The translations under genes were made by a program, and so were the position numbers. 64,000 bases of DNA from NCBI GenBank assembly GCA_029945375.1, contig CM057064.1:558001-622000 (forward strand), given 5' to 3'. Of the stretch, positions 28,371 to 41,112 are shown in pieces (within the stretch, counting starts at the first letter, position 1; each line of letters starts with the position of its first letter). The notes beneath the pieces were generated by a model. That model made no database searches. It was not told the DNA's origin and was given only the letters and a program-made list of their open reading frames with translations. The stretch comes from Agaricus subrufescens (Eukaryota; Basidiomycota; Agaricomycetes; Agaricales; Agaricaceae).

Positions 28371-31357
28371 TCAGCGGACGAGGAGGGTACTTCGATGATC
28401 TGTGAAGGCGGTGCCTCCAAAGCCTGTTTGACATTCGCTTTGCGCTTGTTGCGCTTGTTAGTTTCCCTGTCATTGTCAGCAATCCGGCGTTGGGCATGCC
28501 AGGATTCGTTGTTCTGGTGTCGTTTATAGACACAATTGGAATGATTGGCGGGGTGGGCACCACCGCAATTGATACATTTTGGAACATGGGTACACGTACC
28601 TGTCCACTCCGGCTTTTTCCTAAGTTCTCCGCAGCAGGGGGCGAAGACGTCATGGTTTTCGGTGTCGTGGGGCTGGTAACACCTGGCGCATTTCTTGTGA
28701 TTAATGCGGCATCGAGACGTACCGTGATTCCATCGCCAACAGTTTTGACACTGTGGGACAAATTCACGCTGGCAGGCGTACGCTAGTTTGATTAGTCAGC
28801 CTCGTATGTGATATACCTTGTTAACGAGGTGCTTTGTCATGATGCCCGATTTGGAATCCCAGACATCTAAGAATACAACTGCTTTGTCATTAGATCCTTT
28901 ACATTTGACGACTGCGGGTGGTGCTTTGGCTTCGAGGTCGTTGAACTGGACAACCGACTTCATGCCTTCGAGGACCTGTGTACTGGTTAGTATATCCTCC
29001 GGTCTCCTGTTGTGTACGTTGGTCCAATAATTGAAGCCCGTCATGACAAGATGGGCGACAGATTGGGGGGCCTGTGGGTCCGGCGCCTCCAGGGTAAGGT
29101 CTTGACCAAGGGCCTTGTATAAGGCTTCCTTGACATTGGTGAAACCCTGCTTAGAAGGAACAAGGTTGAGATAGAAGTGGACGACCGTCTTGAATAGACG
29201 GCCGCTTTGAACGCGGAGCTGTGAGGAGATAGAGATGAGATACCTGTTCATCTTATCAACAATGATGCCCATATCAGTGAAACGTTCTGGCTGAACGATA
29301 TGGGTAAAACCAAATTGGGCGGACTTCCTATTGAGTCCCCCCGATATTCCTTTTGCGGCCTGTTGGGCCAGAGTCGGCTTGCGTCCTTTAGACACCGACT
29401 CATGTGATTCGGCCGAAGCCATAGAGTTCGTTGGTGTGTACACCAACGGCGCGCATATTGCCATCGCTTCCTGGATGCTCATTTCCGGGAAGGACTTCTT
29501 GAGTTTGACAGCCCACTGAATGGCCTGGGAAGGCATGTTAGGGGCAACGTTGGGAGCAGTGACGGCCGGCTTCTTGAGAGCCGACGCGTAAGAGGTCGGT
29601 TTGGGTGCTGGGGGAGGGGGAGCACGTGATTTACTCGCAATCCGTTGTGCAGCGTTTTGCTTCCGGGCAGCGATGGCGGCAGGCTTGGTGTGGAGGGGGA
29701 TGGGAGGGGGAACAGCCTGGCCTTGGAGCAGCTCTTCCAATTGGATGTAGAGCTCGCTGGGTTTAGATGGTCCAGCAGAGGGCTGGGTCTTACCTTTCTT
29801 GGGTGCCGCTTTCTCAGCGGCGATCTTGACAAACTTGTTGGCCTTGGGTAAGGCCACAATAGTGATGGGTTTCGGAGCCGGGGGAGGCTGGACTGGGGTG
29901 GGAGGGGGAGGGATTGCCTTGCCCTTACCTTTGGCAGCGGCGGGGATGCGCGCTGGGGATGGCGCCGGTGCGGAATCAACTTCCATTGGGGCGGCAGGAT
30001 TTGGAGCCGGGGCCCGGTCTTGATGAGCGGGGGGCGACTGATTGGGGGTAGTGGTCATGGGGAGTAGAGCCTTCTTGTTCTCGTCGTCCATCTCGTGAAT
30101 GTATTTGCTCAGCCGATGGTTGAGCGAACCTTTGTTCTGAACCTTGACATGGGCCCAGTCCGTGCCGAGGACTGCCCCGAAAGCGTTGCAGATAAGTTCT
30201 GCTACAACGCCAGGGTTGGAGCAGTTGCCAGGTGCCATCTTGATGAGGGGCCCGAAGGCGTCGAACAGTTTCCTCTCAAGATCGGCTAGTTCATCCGGAT
30301 AGAAGTGGATCTTCTTTCCATCGTCACCTACAAAGGCTGGAGATGAATGTCTTTCCTCCATCTCTGGGATTTCATCGACGCGTCTTTTTGCCGCTTCGAT
30401 GTTCTGGAAATATTGAGTGGCAGTGATCGTGTTGCCCCCAATGACTCTGTCGAGCGACGATTCCCGCTCCTTCTCTTGTGCCCTGAGGGCATTGAGTTGT
30501 GCCTCGGTCATTTTGACAATCTTAGGCATTGTAGGGGTTTTGTCGAGGTCCGGGATCGGGCCTCGAGATGGTGGTGTAATTGGCCGGGTCGTAAGAGCCG
30601 GGGCAATGATGCCGGACGGTGCCGCTGATGTAGCGAGGCTGTCGGGCGGGTTGGCGGGGGTGAGACTGGTAACCTTCAGAGCCGGATGACTAAGAAGGGA
30701 TGGATCGGGGGTCGGAAAGCCGTAACTCTCCGATTGGCTGCGAGGGGCTGACGTGGCCTTTAGAGCCTCGTGGTCTAAGAGCGCAGAGTCGGGGGTGGAA
30801 AAGACGTTGCCTGGGGTGACAGTCTTGTAGGATAATGGTGTCTCGCTGTGGCAAGCAGCGAGGGCGGGGTGCCTGAGTTCGTCTCGAGTGGGCATAGGGA
30901 TGCCCCAGTCACTGGAAGATTGGTTAGTGGCCCGGGCTTCTTCCTCCTCTTCCCGGTGCAACTTCTCGATTCTCTCCTTCTCCAGTCTCTCCATAATCCT
31001 CGGATCGTCCTCTATGTCACTCTCCTCCTCACTCTCACTCTCCTCTACCTCCTCCTGAGGTACGATCTCCTTATCCGGTGACGGATCCCTGGGAGCAGGT
31101 CCGTCTTGAGACTCCTGGGAAGTCGGTACAACTTCCCCCATATCCAATGTTCTGAAGGCACTAGGTGCCAACATCCCCTTCAATTCTCTAGCCATACTCC
31201 TCTTCTTCTTAGGAGCAGCTGTTCTTGACACTAGGTCCTTGGTCCTCTGGTAAAAAGAAGACTTCTTGGACGCTTGGGAAGATAATGAACGAACACTTCC
31301 CGATGGCGATGGCGGTCGCGATGGTTGGTTGTACGGCTGGTTGCGTAACCCAGACAT
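28367..31357 (-). pseudogene. LINE copy 2 ORF1 (996 codons, one in-frame stop)
   Basis: RNA-binding gag-like protein. It starts ATG 31357 (MSGLRNQPYNQPSRPPSPSG). Order: Ser/Arg/Pro N-terminus, acidic stretch (EEVEESESEEESDIEDD), short HxALK repeats, coiled-coil-like helix, Pro/Ala-rich linkers with KGKGKA, a conserved globular domain (FGFTHIVQPERFTDMGIIVD to VVFLDVWDSKSG), then knuckles CQNCWRWNHGTSRC, CARCYQPH and CINCGGAH. A TGA at 28796-28798 replaces the CGA seen in copy 3 and removes all knuckles from the 853-aa upstream product. A second open frame downstream (28363-28767 region) is a shadow in another frame. Since ORF2 is intact, this one stop may be the only block to activity. Confidence 0.9.
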
Positions 31358-31485
31358 ACTAGCGGTGGGGTCGAGATCCTAAGACCAGTCGGTATCCCAA
31401 TAAAACGTGTTAACGCTACTACAATGCTGGCCAACACCAATATCCTAAACAGGAAGGTGGTGGTTACAGATCAAGAAGCGTTTTG

Positions 31486-31626
31486 ACAGGTGAGTATAGA
31501 GTTCTGTATATTCATAGACAGCTTCTTAGACTTGTTCACAGGATTGCTCAATCAATTCTTATCCGATTCACTCGTGACTACCACTGTTAGAACTGTCTCC
31601 GCACGCGGTACGTTCTACATCCGACA
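31486..31626 (+). repeat. 5' LTR of copia B4, right part
   Basis: Begins with the second copy of the LINE target duplication (31486-31500), then the rest of the B LTR to CATCCGACA. With 23277-23424 it makes a 274-bp LTR. The PBS GGTTATGGGCCCC follows at 31627. Confidence 0.92.
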
Positions 31627-31799
31627 GGTTATGGGCCCCGGCTTCTAACTACTGGAAAAACGAGTTTTTCATTCACAACTTCATTCATTCTCCTCTCCTT
31701 CTCTACTTCCTCAAATCTATTTCGCTTCCCCTGCTCTCAAATCAACTCCGATGGCTTCCGGATTGCCCATGTTTGCGAAACTCACTGTGGAGAACTATA

Positions 31800-32047
31800 T
31801 GTTAGGATGGAAAAGTGACCACACCAGGGTTTGAACCTGGGACCACCCCAATTGCACCAGGGAGCTCTAACCACTGAGCTACATGGTCTTGGTATTATAG
31901 GAGCTAGGATATTATATATATGTACCTAGGCCTAGAGTTGGAACTCACTACTGCAGGCCCACTCCAGGGGCTGGGGCACTAGGCAGTTTCTCGTGAGAAC
32001 TCAGAGCTCCAAAGCTGTCAGATGACTTGACCTGTCATCACCTGACA
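31800..32047 (-). mobile_element. TG...CA element carrying a tRNA-Cys gene, copy 2
   Basis: A 248-bp insertion, nearly identical to copy 1, with TGTTAGG...CCTGACA ends as written and the perfect 5-bp duplication CTATA (31795-31799, 32048-32052), in the gag of copia B4. The independent site and duplication prove separate transposition. Confidence 0.92.
31816..31888 (-). tRNA. tRNA-Cys(GCA)-like gene inside a mobile element, copy 2
   Basis: Same 73-nt cloverleaf as copy 1 with all stems kept, the GCA anticodon, boxes A and B, and a T-run directly after its 3' end. Confidence 0.85.
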
Positions 32048-33114
32048 CTATACGACGTGGTCTGGAGAGATAGAGGCGTGGCTGCGAGCTTCTGGGCTAT
32101 GGAGAATCATCTCTGGCAAGCAGAAGTCCCCCACTGTGTCCTCCCCTGTTACCCAGGCTGAAGCAGATGCTCTGGACGCTTTCGAGGCTCGTTGTGACAA
32201 GGCAGCTGGCTGGCTATTCTTGATGGTTGAAGAGGAGCAGAGGGTACACTTTAATGGCATCCAGGACGACCCCGTGAAGATGTGGGAGGCTCTGGAGGCT
32301 GTACACAGGCAGAAGAAGGCTGGGATGCGATTTAATGCTTATGATGAGCTGTTCAGCATCCGAAAACTCGAGGAGGAGTCTCTCCAATCGCTTATCAACA
32401 GGGTAGAAGGCTGCAAACGTCGAATTAAAGAGCTCAGACCCACTTCCTTCACTCTGGAGATGCTAGATGATGAGCTGGCATCTATGGCCCTCATTAGAGC
32501 ACTCCCAGACGACTATTCCGCCTTCTCCTCGTCTCTTTTGCTTATGGACAAGCTGGACAAGGCCACCATTCATCAGGCCTTTGTCACAGAGGATATTCAA
32601 CACAAAAAACGCGCTGAGGACGCTTTGGGAGGCTCCCAGGCTCTAGCTGCTCGCTCTGGCTTCAAAAACGCGTCAGTGAGCTGCAATTTCTGTGGGAGGC
32701 TGGGTCACAAGGTGGAGACATGTAGGGCGTTTGAAAACGCGAGAAAACGCGCTCAGGAGGACGCCCAGAAGCCTAGAACTCGCGGAAATAAGGCTAACAA
32801 GGCTCAGGACACTTCAAATGACGCCTCAAGCTCTGCAGCAAGCTCCTCTTCGACTTCTAGCCCCGAAAAAGCGCAGAGAGTCCATGAATTTGCTGGAAAT
32901 GCAAGTGCCTCACATCCTTCCCCTTCCCCTTTGCTTTCTACGCCTCTACAGCTTGATGCTGACTTCCATTGGCTTGCAGACACTGGGGCCACTTCTCATA
33001 TGACCCCACATCTTTTTTTTTTTTTTTTTTTTTTTTTGTAATCAATGGGATTTATTTCAAAATCGACCTTAAGGGTGCCATAACGTGTTCCCCGTACTTT
33101 ACATCGCCTGTACA

Positions 33115-36100
33115 CTACCTCTGTCGGCTCAAGACATTACATTGAGAAACGAACAACAAGTGAGCAAAAGAAACGTATCCAGCGGACTTGGTCAACGCTA
33201 TATGAGAGAGAGAAAAAACAAACAAACGAGCATAGAGCGATCCGAATACAAGTACAATAATACCAGACTGAAGGAAAAGGAAACGCTGAAGAATAAGCAC
33301 AAAGAAAAGAAACTCCTTGCACCTTTTGTGTACATTCCGCCGAGTCCACGGCCTCATCTCCATTACCGAATTTGTGAACACCTCTCTCCATTCATCCGCC
33401 TCGAACACGGTTTCAAACTGGCTCATAATCGTCTCATGATAGAAAATTGGCCCCATGAGAAGAGGACGCTTGCGCTTCCTTCTCTCTATGTTCTCGTCTT
33501 TCCGTTGTTGGTATACCTGCTTGTAATATGCAGGCCAATCGGGTTTGCATATTCTTGGCACTCGCGGAAGATCAGACTCGTCTTCAAAAGCGAATGCTTT
33601 GGGATTGTCGGTCAGGAATAGGATGAGACCTTGGATGGATTCGATCCCGCCGATGGAATAGTGATCTGCCCTTCTGACGAATAGGGGACAGACATTGAGG
33701 ATATGCTGACACGTCTCCGGAGAGTTGGGGGAGCAGGGACACGTTTTGAATGGTTCATTCGGAAAGAATCAAGTGCGATAGGATCCGATGGGGGCATGAT
33801 TGGTGATTGTGCGCACAAGACGAGCGCACAGGGGTGAATTATGAGCGACGGAGACTCCGCTGTAGTTGTGGAGCCATAAGCCTAAGTTGAGGTGAGTTGG
33901 TTTGTCAACCGTGAACTTACATTTGTTTTCGTGATCAGCGGCACCGCCCTGTTTTAACCGATCCGAATAATCTGAGCCAGCGGCACCACCCTGTTTTAAC
34001 CAGCCAGATTTTCTCTTCCCCGGATGGAGTTGATAGTCTGAGTAGGAGGTGTCCGGCCTCAACATCCCAGTCCCGAAACTACCGTTGTGAAATTCATCAT
34101 GCAGAGCAAAGGGGGAGGTGGCTAGCCCCGCTCTCAATTCCCTGCTTGATACCCAAAAGTGATCCAGATACAAAGCGCTATGCTTCAACCTCTCGGATTC
34201 CACTTTACAGGATTTTGTGTCGTACCACCCTTGTCCCTTGAAACAAGGCCGGTTCGTTGGATCATCAAATCCTTGTTGCCATAGTGCGATTGCGGATTTA
34301 GTGGTCTCGCTTCTGGCCCATCTGTAAGTCGCGGATTGAGGAAACTGAATCCCCGCCCAAGTGAAGGTTCGCTCTTTTCTAGTGTTCCAATAAGCCTGGA
34401 AAGCAGCTGGCTGAAGGCCAACATTGCTATCCGGTGGTCGAGTTGCCCAACTCTCTCTGAAGCCCTTCACACAAATGTCCACTAATGGGAATTTGGTTAC
34501 TAGAGCCTCAAACATGAGCGAGACGGCAATCGACAATTGACTACCGAATGGCTTGGATGAAACCGCCATAAGTTCGCGAACAATAGACGGAGATGTGGTG
34601 TAGAGAATAACTTGTTTGACATCGAGTCCTTTCTCCAGTTTGCGATACGCTTTGAGGAGGCCCAGGAATGCGGACCATCCTACCAATGTTTCCTTCGTGA
34701 CTCTGCGCCCAGCGGCACGGGTTTTGGATGATATCCTTTTGTCATTGAACACAGTGGACAAAGCGATGTGGGAGTGGCTCTGATTCTCCAAGGGGTGGAG
34801 GGGATCGATAGGGTTTAGAGCACCAGCCGTGATGATGTGGAGGTCGCTAGTGTTGTGAATGTTCGCCCCATGAATATCGAGGTGATAGAGAAATGAGTCG
34901 TCCTTATCCGCAGGGGGTTGGATGAACTTGATGCGGTCCGGGCATCGATCGATGAGTCGATAGCCCGGTTTGATGTGCTCGGAGAGGGGGTGGAAGATCT
35001 CCTTGCAAGGAACGTTGATGATGGAGTCGAGGGGGGACTTCATCTTCTGTCGGATTGCCTCGGTTTTGAATTCCAAGGAGTTGTGGTGTAGGGTCGAGCC
35101 CTTGGCTTTCCGCCGCTCTATTAGTGTAAGAGTGGGATGGTTGGGGTGTAGCGTGTTGAGACAAATGTTTGATCGCTCATACAGCTTTTTGAGGGTGATG
35201 GAGATGGGCATGAGGCCAGCCACGGCACTCATTCCACCTATAGGAGTGGTTCGGAACGCGCCTGTAATCCAGCGAGCTCCTTGAGAGTGGGTGAGTTCGA
35301 CCATTTTGACGTTGGTCCTAAAACATCGGGTTCCTGGAATGTACCAACAACGAAGCCCGAAGGTCGCTATTGGTTGAACGCACAAAATGTATAGCGTACG
35401 TTTTTGCTTGACGGTGAGTCCACGCGCTGAGTTGCCAAGTGACTTCATGCATTGAACTGCAGAAATCGATTTCGTGGCATAGAATTTGACGTGTTCTTTA
35501 AAGGTGAGATTACGGTCAAACATAATTCCAAGATACCTCCATATTGTCTTGGGGGTAAGAGGATTGGTCGAAGTGAATGGGGCAAACCCGAGGGGAAGCG
35601 GAGGGTTGGCCGAGTGGTAGTTGTGGGTGGAGTCCGCGAAATTAAAGAGTTCCGTCTTTGAGTGTTCCATAATCAGACCGAAGTCAGTGAGTATGGAAGT
35701 GATTTGGGCGTACGCCTCTTTTAGAGAGTCCAAAACGTCCGATCTACAATCCCCAGTTGCAACAAGTAGTCCGTCGTCAACAAAAGAAAGAAAAGCAGTT
35801 AAAGGAAAATGAATATGAGAATCCTCGTCCGATAACCATAAGTCCAAAAGATGGAAAACAGGAGCTAAATACAATGCAGAAAGAATTGGAGAAAGCACAC
35901 TACCTTGTCCTACACCTACATCAGAGTCGAAGAAAGGAGAGGTTAAATTGTTAATAGAATATTGTGTTTTTCGACCAACTAGATAATTAGAGAAGAAAGA
36001 AACAACTTTGTTCGCAAACCCAAAATGTTCAATAATTTTAGAAAGAGCGATATGGTTGAGAGAAGGGAAAAATTGGGCCACATCAAATGCAATGACTGAC

Positions 36101-37965
36101 GTTACCTTTCTGTTGGACCACCCAGCACGAACGTGATGTGTAAGGGCGGTGGCTGCGTCTTCGACAGATCGTTGGATGATACCCCCGGTCTGGCATGGGT
36201 GGATGGCTCCACTCTCGACGCCCTCGAACTGGAGTCGTCGAGCGATCATCTTTTCAATGAGTTTTCCCATTGTGTTGAGTAAGACGATGGGCCGAAATGA
36301 CTTGGCCTTGTCGTAGGAAGGTTTGCCTGGTTTCGGAATGATGACCGACGTTGAGGCTTTAAAGTATTTGGGCCAATGTCCTAGGTCGATACAGGCATTA
36401 GCAATCTTAACCACTAGCTCACATACAGCGTCACTGCATGCAAGCAGTTTCCATATCCTCCATGAGACATGATCCGGGCCTGGGGCCGTGTTCTTGGCGC
36501 ATCCTTTGAGACCGTCGTGGAATTCCTGGATAGAGAACTGGGGCCATTCTCTTTCCGGTAGCTTGTCTACGTTCACCGTGAATTTCTCCAGGTTGATAGA
36601 GCGATTGTTGGCGGAGTTGTAGGTGGAGTGAAGAGTGTCGAATAACTTCTCGGGGGAGTTACACGATAGTCCTTGATTGTCTAGAATAGCCTCAACAGCC
36701 GGTAGTTTGCGTTCGCACGCCCAAGGCATGAGGTCCCAGGGTCGCTTATTATCGGTCGCCATTTCTTCGATTTTCTTGTCGAAGTGCTCGCGTTTAGCTT
36801 TTCGAATGGTTCTTTTGAGGTTACCCCGTTCGATGTGATTCCGAGACCCTCCATTTTTCATCATCCTCTGATAGGCCTCCTTACACTCCGAGTTCCACCA
36901 TTTCTTCCCATGTCGACTCGGTTTCCTTTCCTCCGCAAACTTTAACCACGCGCTTTCCAACGTCGCCTCCGTCTGCTCCATAACCGCTACCAGTTCTTCC
37001 ATAGACCCCGGTGCCTCCCTCCGCCCTAGCTTCCCTAGCTCCATGGCGATCATGTTGACATAGTCTTTCTCCTCCTCTGAAAAAGCCTCAATCTTAAATT
37101 TTCCCCTTAGCTCTGGTTCTTCTCCTAAGATGGGTACCTCGATTTGAAGGGGTCGGTGATCTGATCCCCACCGTTCCGCTTCATTGGTCTTGATTTCATA
37201 ATAAAATCCCTGTGTGTTAATAATGCCCGCTGACGCGAACACCAAGTCTATTACAGATGCCCTTGAATTAGGATCATCCGGGATTCGAGTTGGTTCCCCT
37301 CCGTTAGAGGGGAACACGTATTGAATTTCAAGATTAGTGCACAAATCTTTGAGGCGCATGTATGGGGAGGAGGGCCGTACTTGTGACACCGCTCCATCGT
37401 CCCATTCCCAGTCTTGGATATTGAAATCCCTGGCGCAAAGTGATACTTTAGGGAAATTTTCACTTACTGCTGCTAGTTGGTGTACAGCGGCATGCGATTG
37501 GCCGTCGTTGTAGATATTGAGGATATTGAACTCGTTTGGTATGCCATTTCAAGGTCGGTTGAGGTGGAGTGTGACTAAAGAAACGTCTCTGTGTTTGATG
37601 ACGTCAGAGCGGAGCTGTGGTCTGAAAACGTCAAGTCTTTTATTTATGTAAGTCAAAACCCTTCGCTCGGGTCTCGACTCGTTAGTATTGTCAAACGCCT
37701 CCGTGAAAGGCGTCCATGAGGGATGGATGGGGGGGCTGAAAGCCATGTCCCCGAACTTGTTCTTTGTGGACGGTTGCCTGCGCACGCCTTTCCACCCGGG
37801 TTCCTGGAACATGATGATGTCCACATACCCAGCCCATTTGTCAAGCACGGTAGAAGTGGTTTCCCAGCTCTTGCGTGCATTAAAAGAAATAATAGTGAGA
37901 TTACTTAACGAGTGTGGTGCGGGTTTTCGATTTCCGCTTGGGTGATAGTGGTCGTCGCTATTCAT
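33115..37965 (-). pseudogene. LINE copy 3 ORF2, multiple stops
   Basis: Colinear with the 1,616-aa ORF2 of copy 2, starting ATG 37965 and ending at 33115. Stops: TGA at 37549-37551 replacing CGA (after LHLNRP, inside the endonuclease) and TGA at 33769-33771 (after GSYRT, before the zinc motif). Between them 1,206 codons are open, with AFDVAQFFPSLNH, GVGQGSVLSPIL and SFVDDG kept. The endonuclease motif reads ARDFN instead of AGDFN. The C-terminal frame 33115-33561 keeps the hydrophobic tail. Confidence 0.92.
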
Positions 37966-40950
37966 TCAGCAGACGAGGAGGGGACTTCGATGATCTGAGA
38001 AGGTGGTACCTCCAAAGCCTGTGTGATGTTAGCTTTGCGCCTATTGCGCTTGGTCTTTTCTACGTCATTATCTGCAATCCGGCATTGGGCGTGCCAGGAT
38101 TCGTTGTTTTGGTGCTGTTTATAGACACAGTTAGAGTGATTGGCGGGGTGGGCACCACTGCAGTTGATACATTTTGGAGCATGAGTACACGTACCTGTCC
38201 ACTCCGGTTTCTTCCTAAGTTCTCCGCAACAAGGGGCGAAGACGTCATGGTTTTCGGTGTCGTGTGGTTGATAACACCTGGCGCATTTCTTGTGGTTAAT
38301 GCGGCATCGGGACGTACCGTGATTCCATCACCAACAGTTTTGACACTGTGGGACGAACTCACGCTGGCGAGCGTACACTAATTTAATGAGTCGTCCTCGT
38401 ATGTGATATACCTTATTTATGAGGTGCTTAGTCATGATGCCCGATTTGGAGTCCCAGACATCTAAGAATACTACCGCTTTGTCGTTAGAGCCTTTGCATT
38501 TGACAACTGCGGGTGGGGCTTTGGCTTCGAGGTCGTTGAACTGGACCACCGACTTCATGCCTTCTAGGACCTGTGCACCTGTTAATACGTCCTCCGGTCT
38601 CCTGTTGTGCACGTTAGTCCAATAGTTGAAGCCCGTCATGACGAGGTGGGCGACAGATTGAGGGGCCTGTGGATCTGGCGCCTCTGGGGTGAGATCTTGG
38701 CCAAGGGCCTTGTATAAGGCTTCCTTGACATTGGTGAAACCCTGTTTGGAAGGAACAAGGTTAAGATAGAAATGAACGACCGTTTTGAATAGTCGGCCGC
38801 TTTGAACGCGGAGTTGTGAAGATATAGAGATGAGATACCTGTTCATCTTATCAACGATAATTCCCATATCTGTGAATCGCTCTGGTTGAACGATATGGGT
38901 GAAGCCGAATTGGGCAGACTTCCTATTGAGTCCACCCGAGATTCCTTGTGTGGCCTGTTGGGCCAGGGTCGGCTTGCGTCCTTTAGACGCCGACCCAGAT
39001 GATCCGGCCAAAGCCGTGGAGTTCGTTGGTGTGTATACCAACAGAGCGCATATAGCCATTGCTTCCTGAACACTCATTTCTGGGAAGGATTTCTTTAGTT
39101 CTACAGCCCACTGAATGGCCTGGGAAGGCATATTCGGGGCGACGTTGGGGGCAGTGACAGTCGGCTTTTTGAGGGCCGAAGCGTAAGAGGTCGGTTTAGG
39201 TGCTGGGGGAGGGGGAGCACGTGATTGGTTCGCAATCCGTTGGGCAGCGTTCTGCTTACGAGCGGCGACGGCGGCGGGCTTGGAATGGAGGGGGATAGGA
39301 GGAGGGACAGCTTGGCCTTGGAGTGGCTCTTCCAGTTGGATGTAGAGCTCATTGGGTTTGGAGGGACCAGCGGAAGGCTGGGTCTTACCTTTTTTGTTTG
39401 CCGTCTTGTTTGCGGCGATCTGAGTGAACTTGTTGGCCTTGGGTAAGGCCGCAATAGTGATGGGTTTGGGAGCCGGGGGGCTGAACTGGGGTGGGAGGGG
39501 GAGGGGGTGCCTTGCCCTTACCTTTGGCAGCGGCGGGGATGCGTGCTGGGGATGGTGCCGGCGCAGGATCGATTTCCATTGGGGCGGCAGGAGTTGGAGC
39601 CGGGGCCCGGACTTGCTGAGCGGGGGGCGACTGGACTGGGGTGGTGGTCATGGGGAGGAGAGCTTTCTTATTCTCATCATCCATTTCATGAATGTATTTG
39701 CTCAACCGATGGTTGAGCGAGCCTTTGTTTTGCACCTTGACATGGGCCCAGTCCGTGCCAAGGACCGCCCCGAAGGCATTGCAGATGAGATTGGCTACAA
39801 CACCAGGGTTGGAGCAGTTATTGGGTGCCATTTTGATGAGGGGCCCGAAAACGTCGAACAGTTTCCTCTCAAGATCGGCCAATTTGTCCGGGTAGAAGTG
39901 AATCTTCCTCCCGTCATCTCCTATAAACGCTGGAGAAGAGTGTCTTTCCTCCATCTCCAGGATCTCATCGACGCGCATTTTGGCAGCTTCGATGTTTTGA
40001 TAATATTGGGTGGCAGTAATCGTCTCGCCCCCAATGACTCTGTCGAGCGAAGACTCCCGCTCTTTCTCCTGTGCCCTAAGGGCGTTGAGTTGTGCCTCAG
40101 TCGTTTTGACTATTCTGGGCGTCGTAGGCGTTTTATCAAGGTCCGGGATCGGGCCTCGAGAAGGTGGTGTGATTTGCCGGGTCTTGAGAGCCGGAGCTAT
40201 GATGCCGGACGGCGGCGCTGAAGTGGCGATGGAGTCAGGCGGGTTAACCGGGGTAGCTTCGGTTACCTTCAAAGCCGGATGACTAAGAAGGGCCGGGTTG
40301 GGTGTTGGAAAGCTGTAACTCTCCGATTGGCTGCAGGGGGCTGACATGGCCTTTAGAGCCTCGTGGTCTAAAAGCGCAGAGTCGGGGGTGGAAAAGACGT
40401 CACCTGGGGTGACAGTCTTATAGGATAGGGGGGTCTCGCTATGGCGTGCAGCGAGGGCGGGATGTCTAAGTTTGTCTCCAGTGGGCATAGGGAAACCCCA
40501 GTCACTGGAAGTCTGGTTAGTGGCCCAGGCTTCTTCCTCTTCTTCCCGGTGCAACTTCTCAATTCTCTCCCTCTCCAATCTCTCTAAAATCCTCGGATCG
40601 TCCTTGATGTCACTCTCCTCCTCACTCTCGCTCTCCTCTACCTCCTCCTGAGGTTCGATCTCCTTATCTGGTGACTGATCCCTGAGAGCAGGCCCGTCTT
40701 GAGACTCCTGTGAAGTCGGAACAACTTCCTCCATATCCAAGGTTCTGAAGGCACTAGGTGCCAGCATCCCCTTCAACTCCCTAGCCATACTCCTTTTCTT
40801 CTTAGGAGCAGCTGTTCTAGTCACTAGGTCCTTGGTCCTCTGGTAAAAAGAAGACTTCTTGGACGCTTGGGAAGATAATGAACGAACACTTCCCGATGGC
40901 GATGGCGGTCGCGATGGTTGGTTGTATGGCTGGTTGCGTAACCCAGACAT
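37962..40950 (-). pseudogene. LINE copy 3 ORF1, frameshift and stop
   Basis: Starts ATG 40950 (MSGLRNQPYNQPSRP). A 2-nt loss in a C-rich run of the Pro-rich linker at about 39470-39482 shifts the frame. Downstream the correct frame resumes (MPSQAIQWAVELKKSFPEMS) and runs into the first knuckle, where TGA at 38328-38330 replaces CGA (CQNCW then stop). The remaining knuckles follow, and the ATGA overlap with ORF2 is kept. Confidence 0.9.
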
Positions 40951-41079
40951 ACTAGAGCGCAGGGGGTCGCGAGATATCAAGCGTTATCCCTGTAGAACAT
41001 GTATTACCACTACTAAATGCCGGCCAACACCAATATCCTAAACAGGAAGGTGGTGGTTACAGATCAAGAAGCGGTGTTG

Positions 41080-41112
41080 GCTCGAGTGGGGATCGATTAT
41101 GGCTGGTAGAGG
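41080..41112 (-). repeat. Copia-A integrase scrap (A5)
   Basis: About 30 bp matching the minus-strand integrase sequence ctcgagtggagatcgattat (as at 46687). It is wedged between the LINE copy 3 5' end and the third tRNA-LTR. Confidence 0.65.

Larger units (their letters stand above)
23425..31485 (-). mobile_element. LINE copy 2, full-length, nearly intact
   Basis: An 8,061-bp element with poly(T) (23425-23442), the tail CCATTGATTACA, ORF2, ORF1 and the 5' block CTTCTTGATCTGTAACCACC. The perfect 15-bp target duplication acaggtgagtataga lies at 23410-23424 and 31486-31500. The 5' untranslated region is 31358-31485 and the 3' one 23443-23519; neither holds a gene. Perfect duplications, an 18-nt tail and an intact ORF2 suggest the most recent LINE insertion in the window. 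Confidence 0.95.
31751..33012 (+). pseudogene. Copia-B B4 gag-protease, broken by insertions
   Basis: Starts ATG 31751 (MASGLPMFAKLTVENY). The tRNA-LTR element is inserted after 16 codons (31800-32047). From 32048 the frame is open for over 300 codons: EMEAWLRASGLWR-like gag start (here EIEAWLRASGLWR), SLQSLINRVEGCKRRIKELR, knuckle CNFCGRLGHKVETC, a Ser-rich linker and the protease motif LADTGATSHM. It is cut at 33012 by the poly(T) of LINE copy 3. This is the best-preserved B gag of the window. Confidence 0.9.
33013..41079 (-). mobile_element. LINE copy 3, full-length, decayed
   Basis: Poly(T) at 33013-33037, tail CCATTGATTACA, ORF2, ORF1 and the 5' block ending near 41072. It entered copia B4 protease at 33012, but the sequence right of its 5' end is a scrap of copia-A integrase, and no target duplication is found, so the right flank was lost or exchanged. 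Confidence 0.92.

Noticed and set aside
39424..40221. A 265-codon plus-strand open frame opposite LINE-3 ORF1
   Set aside because: An antisense shadow of ORF1: the mirror stretch in copies 1 and 2 is broken, and it has no domain or start context of its own.
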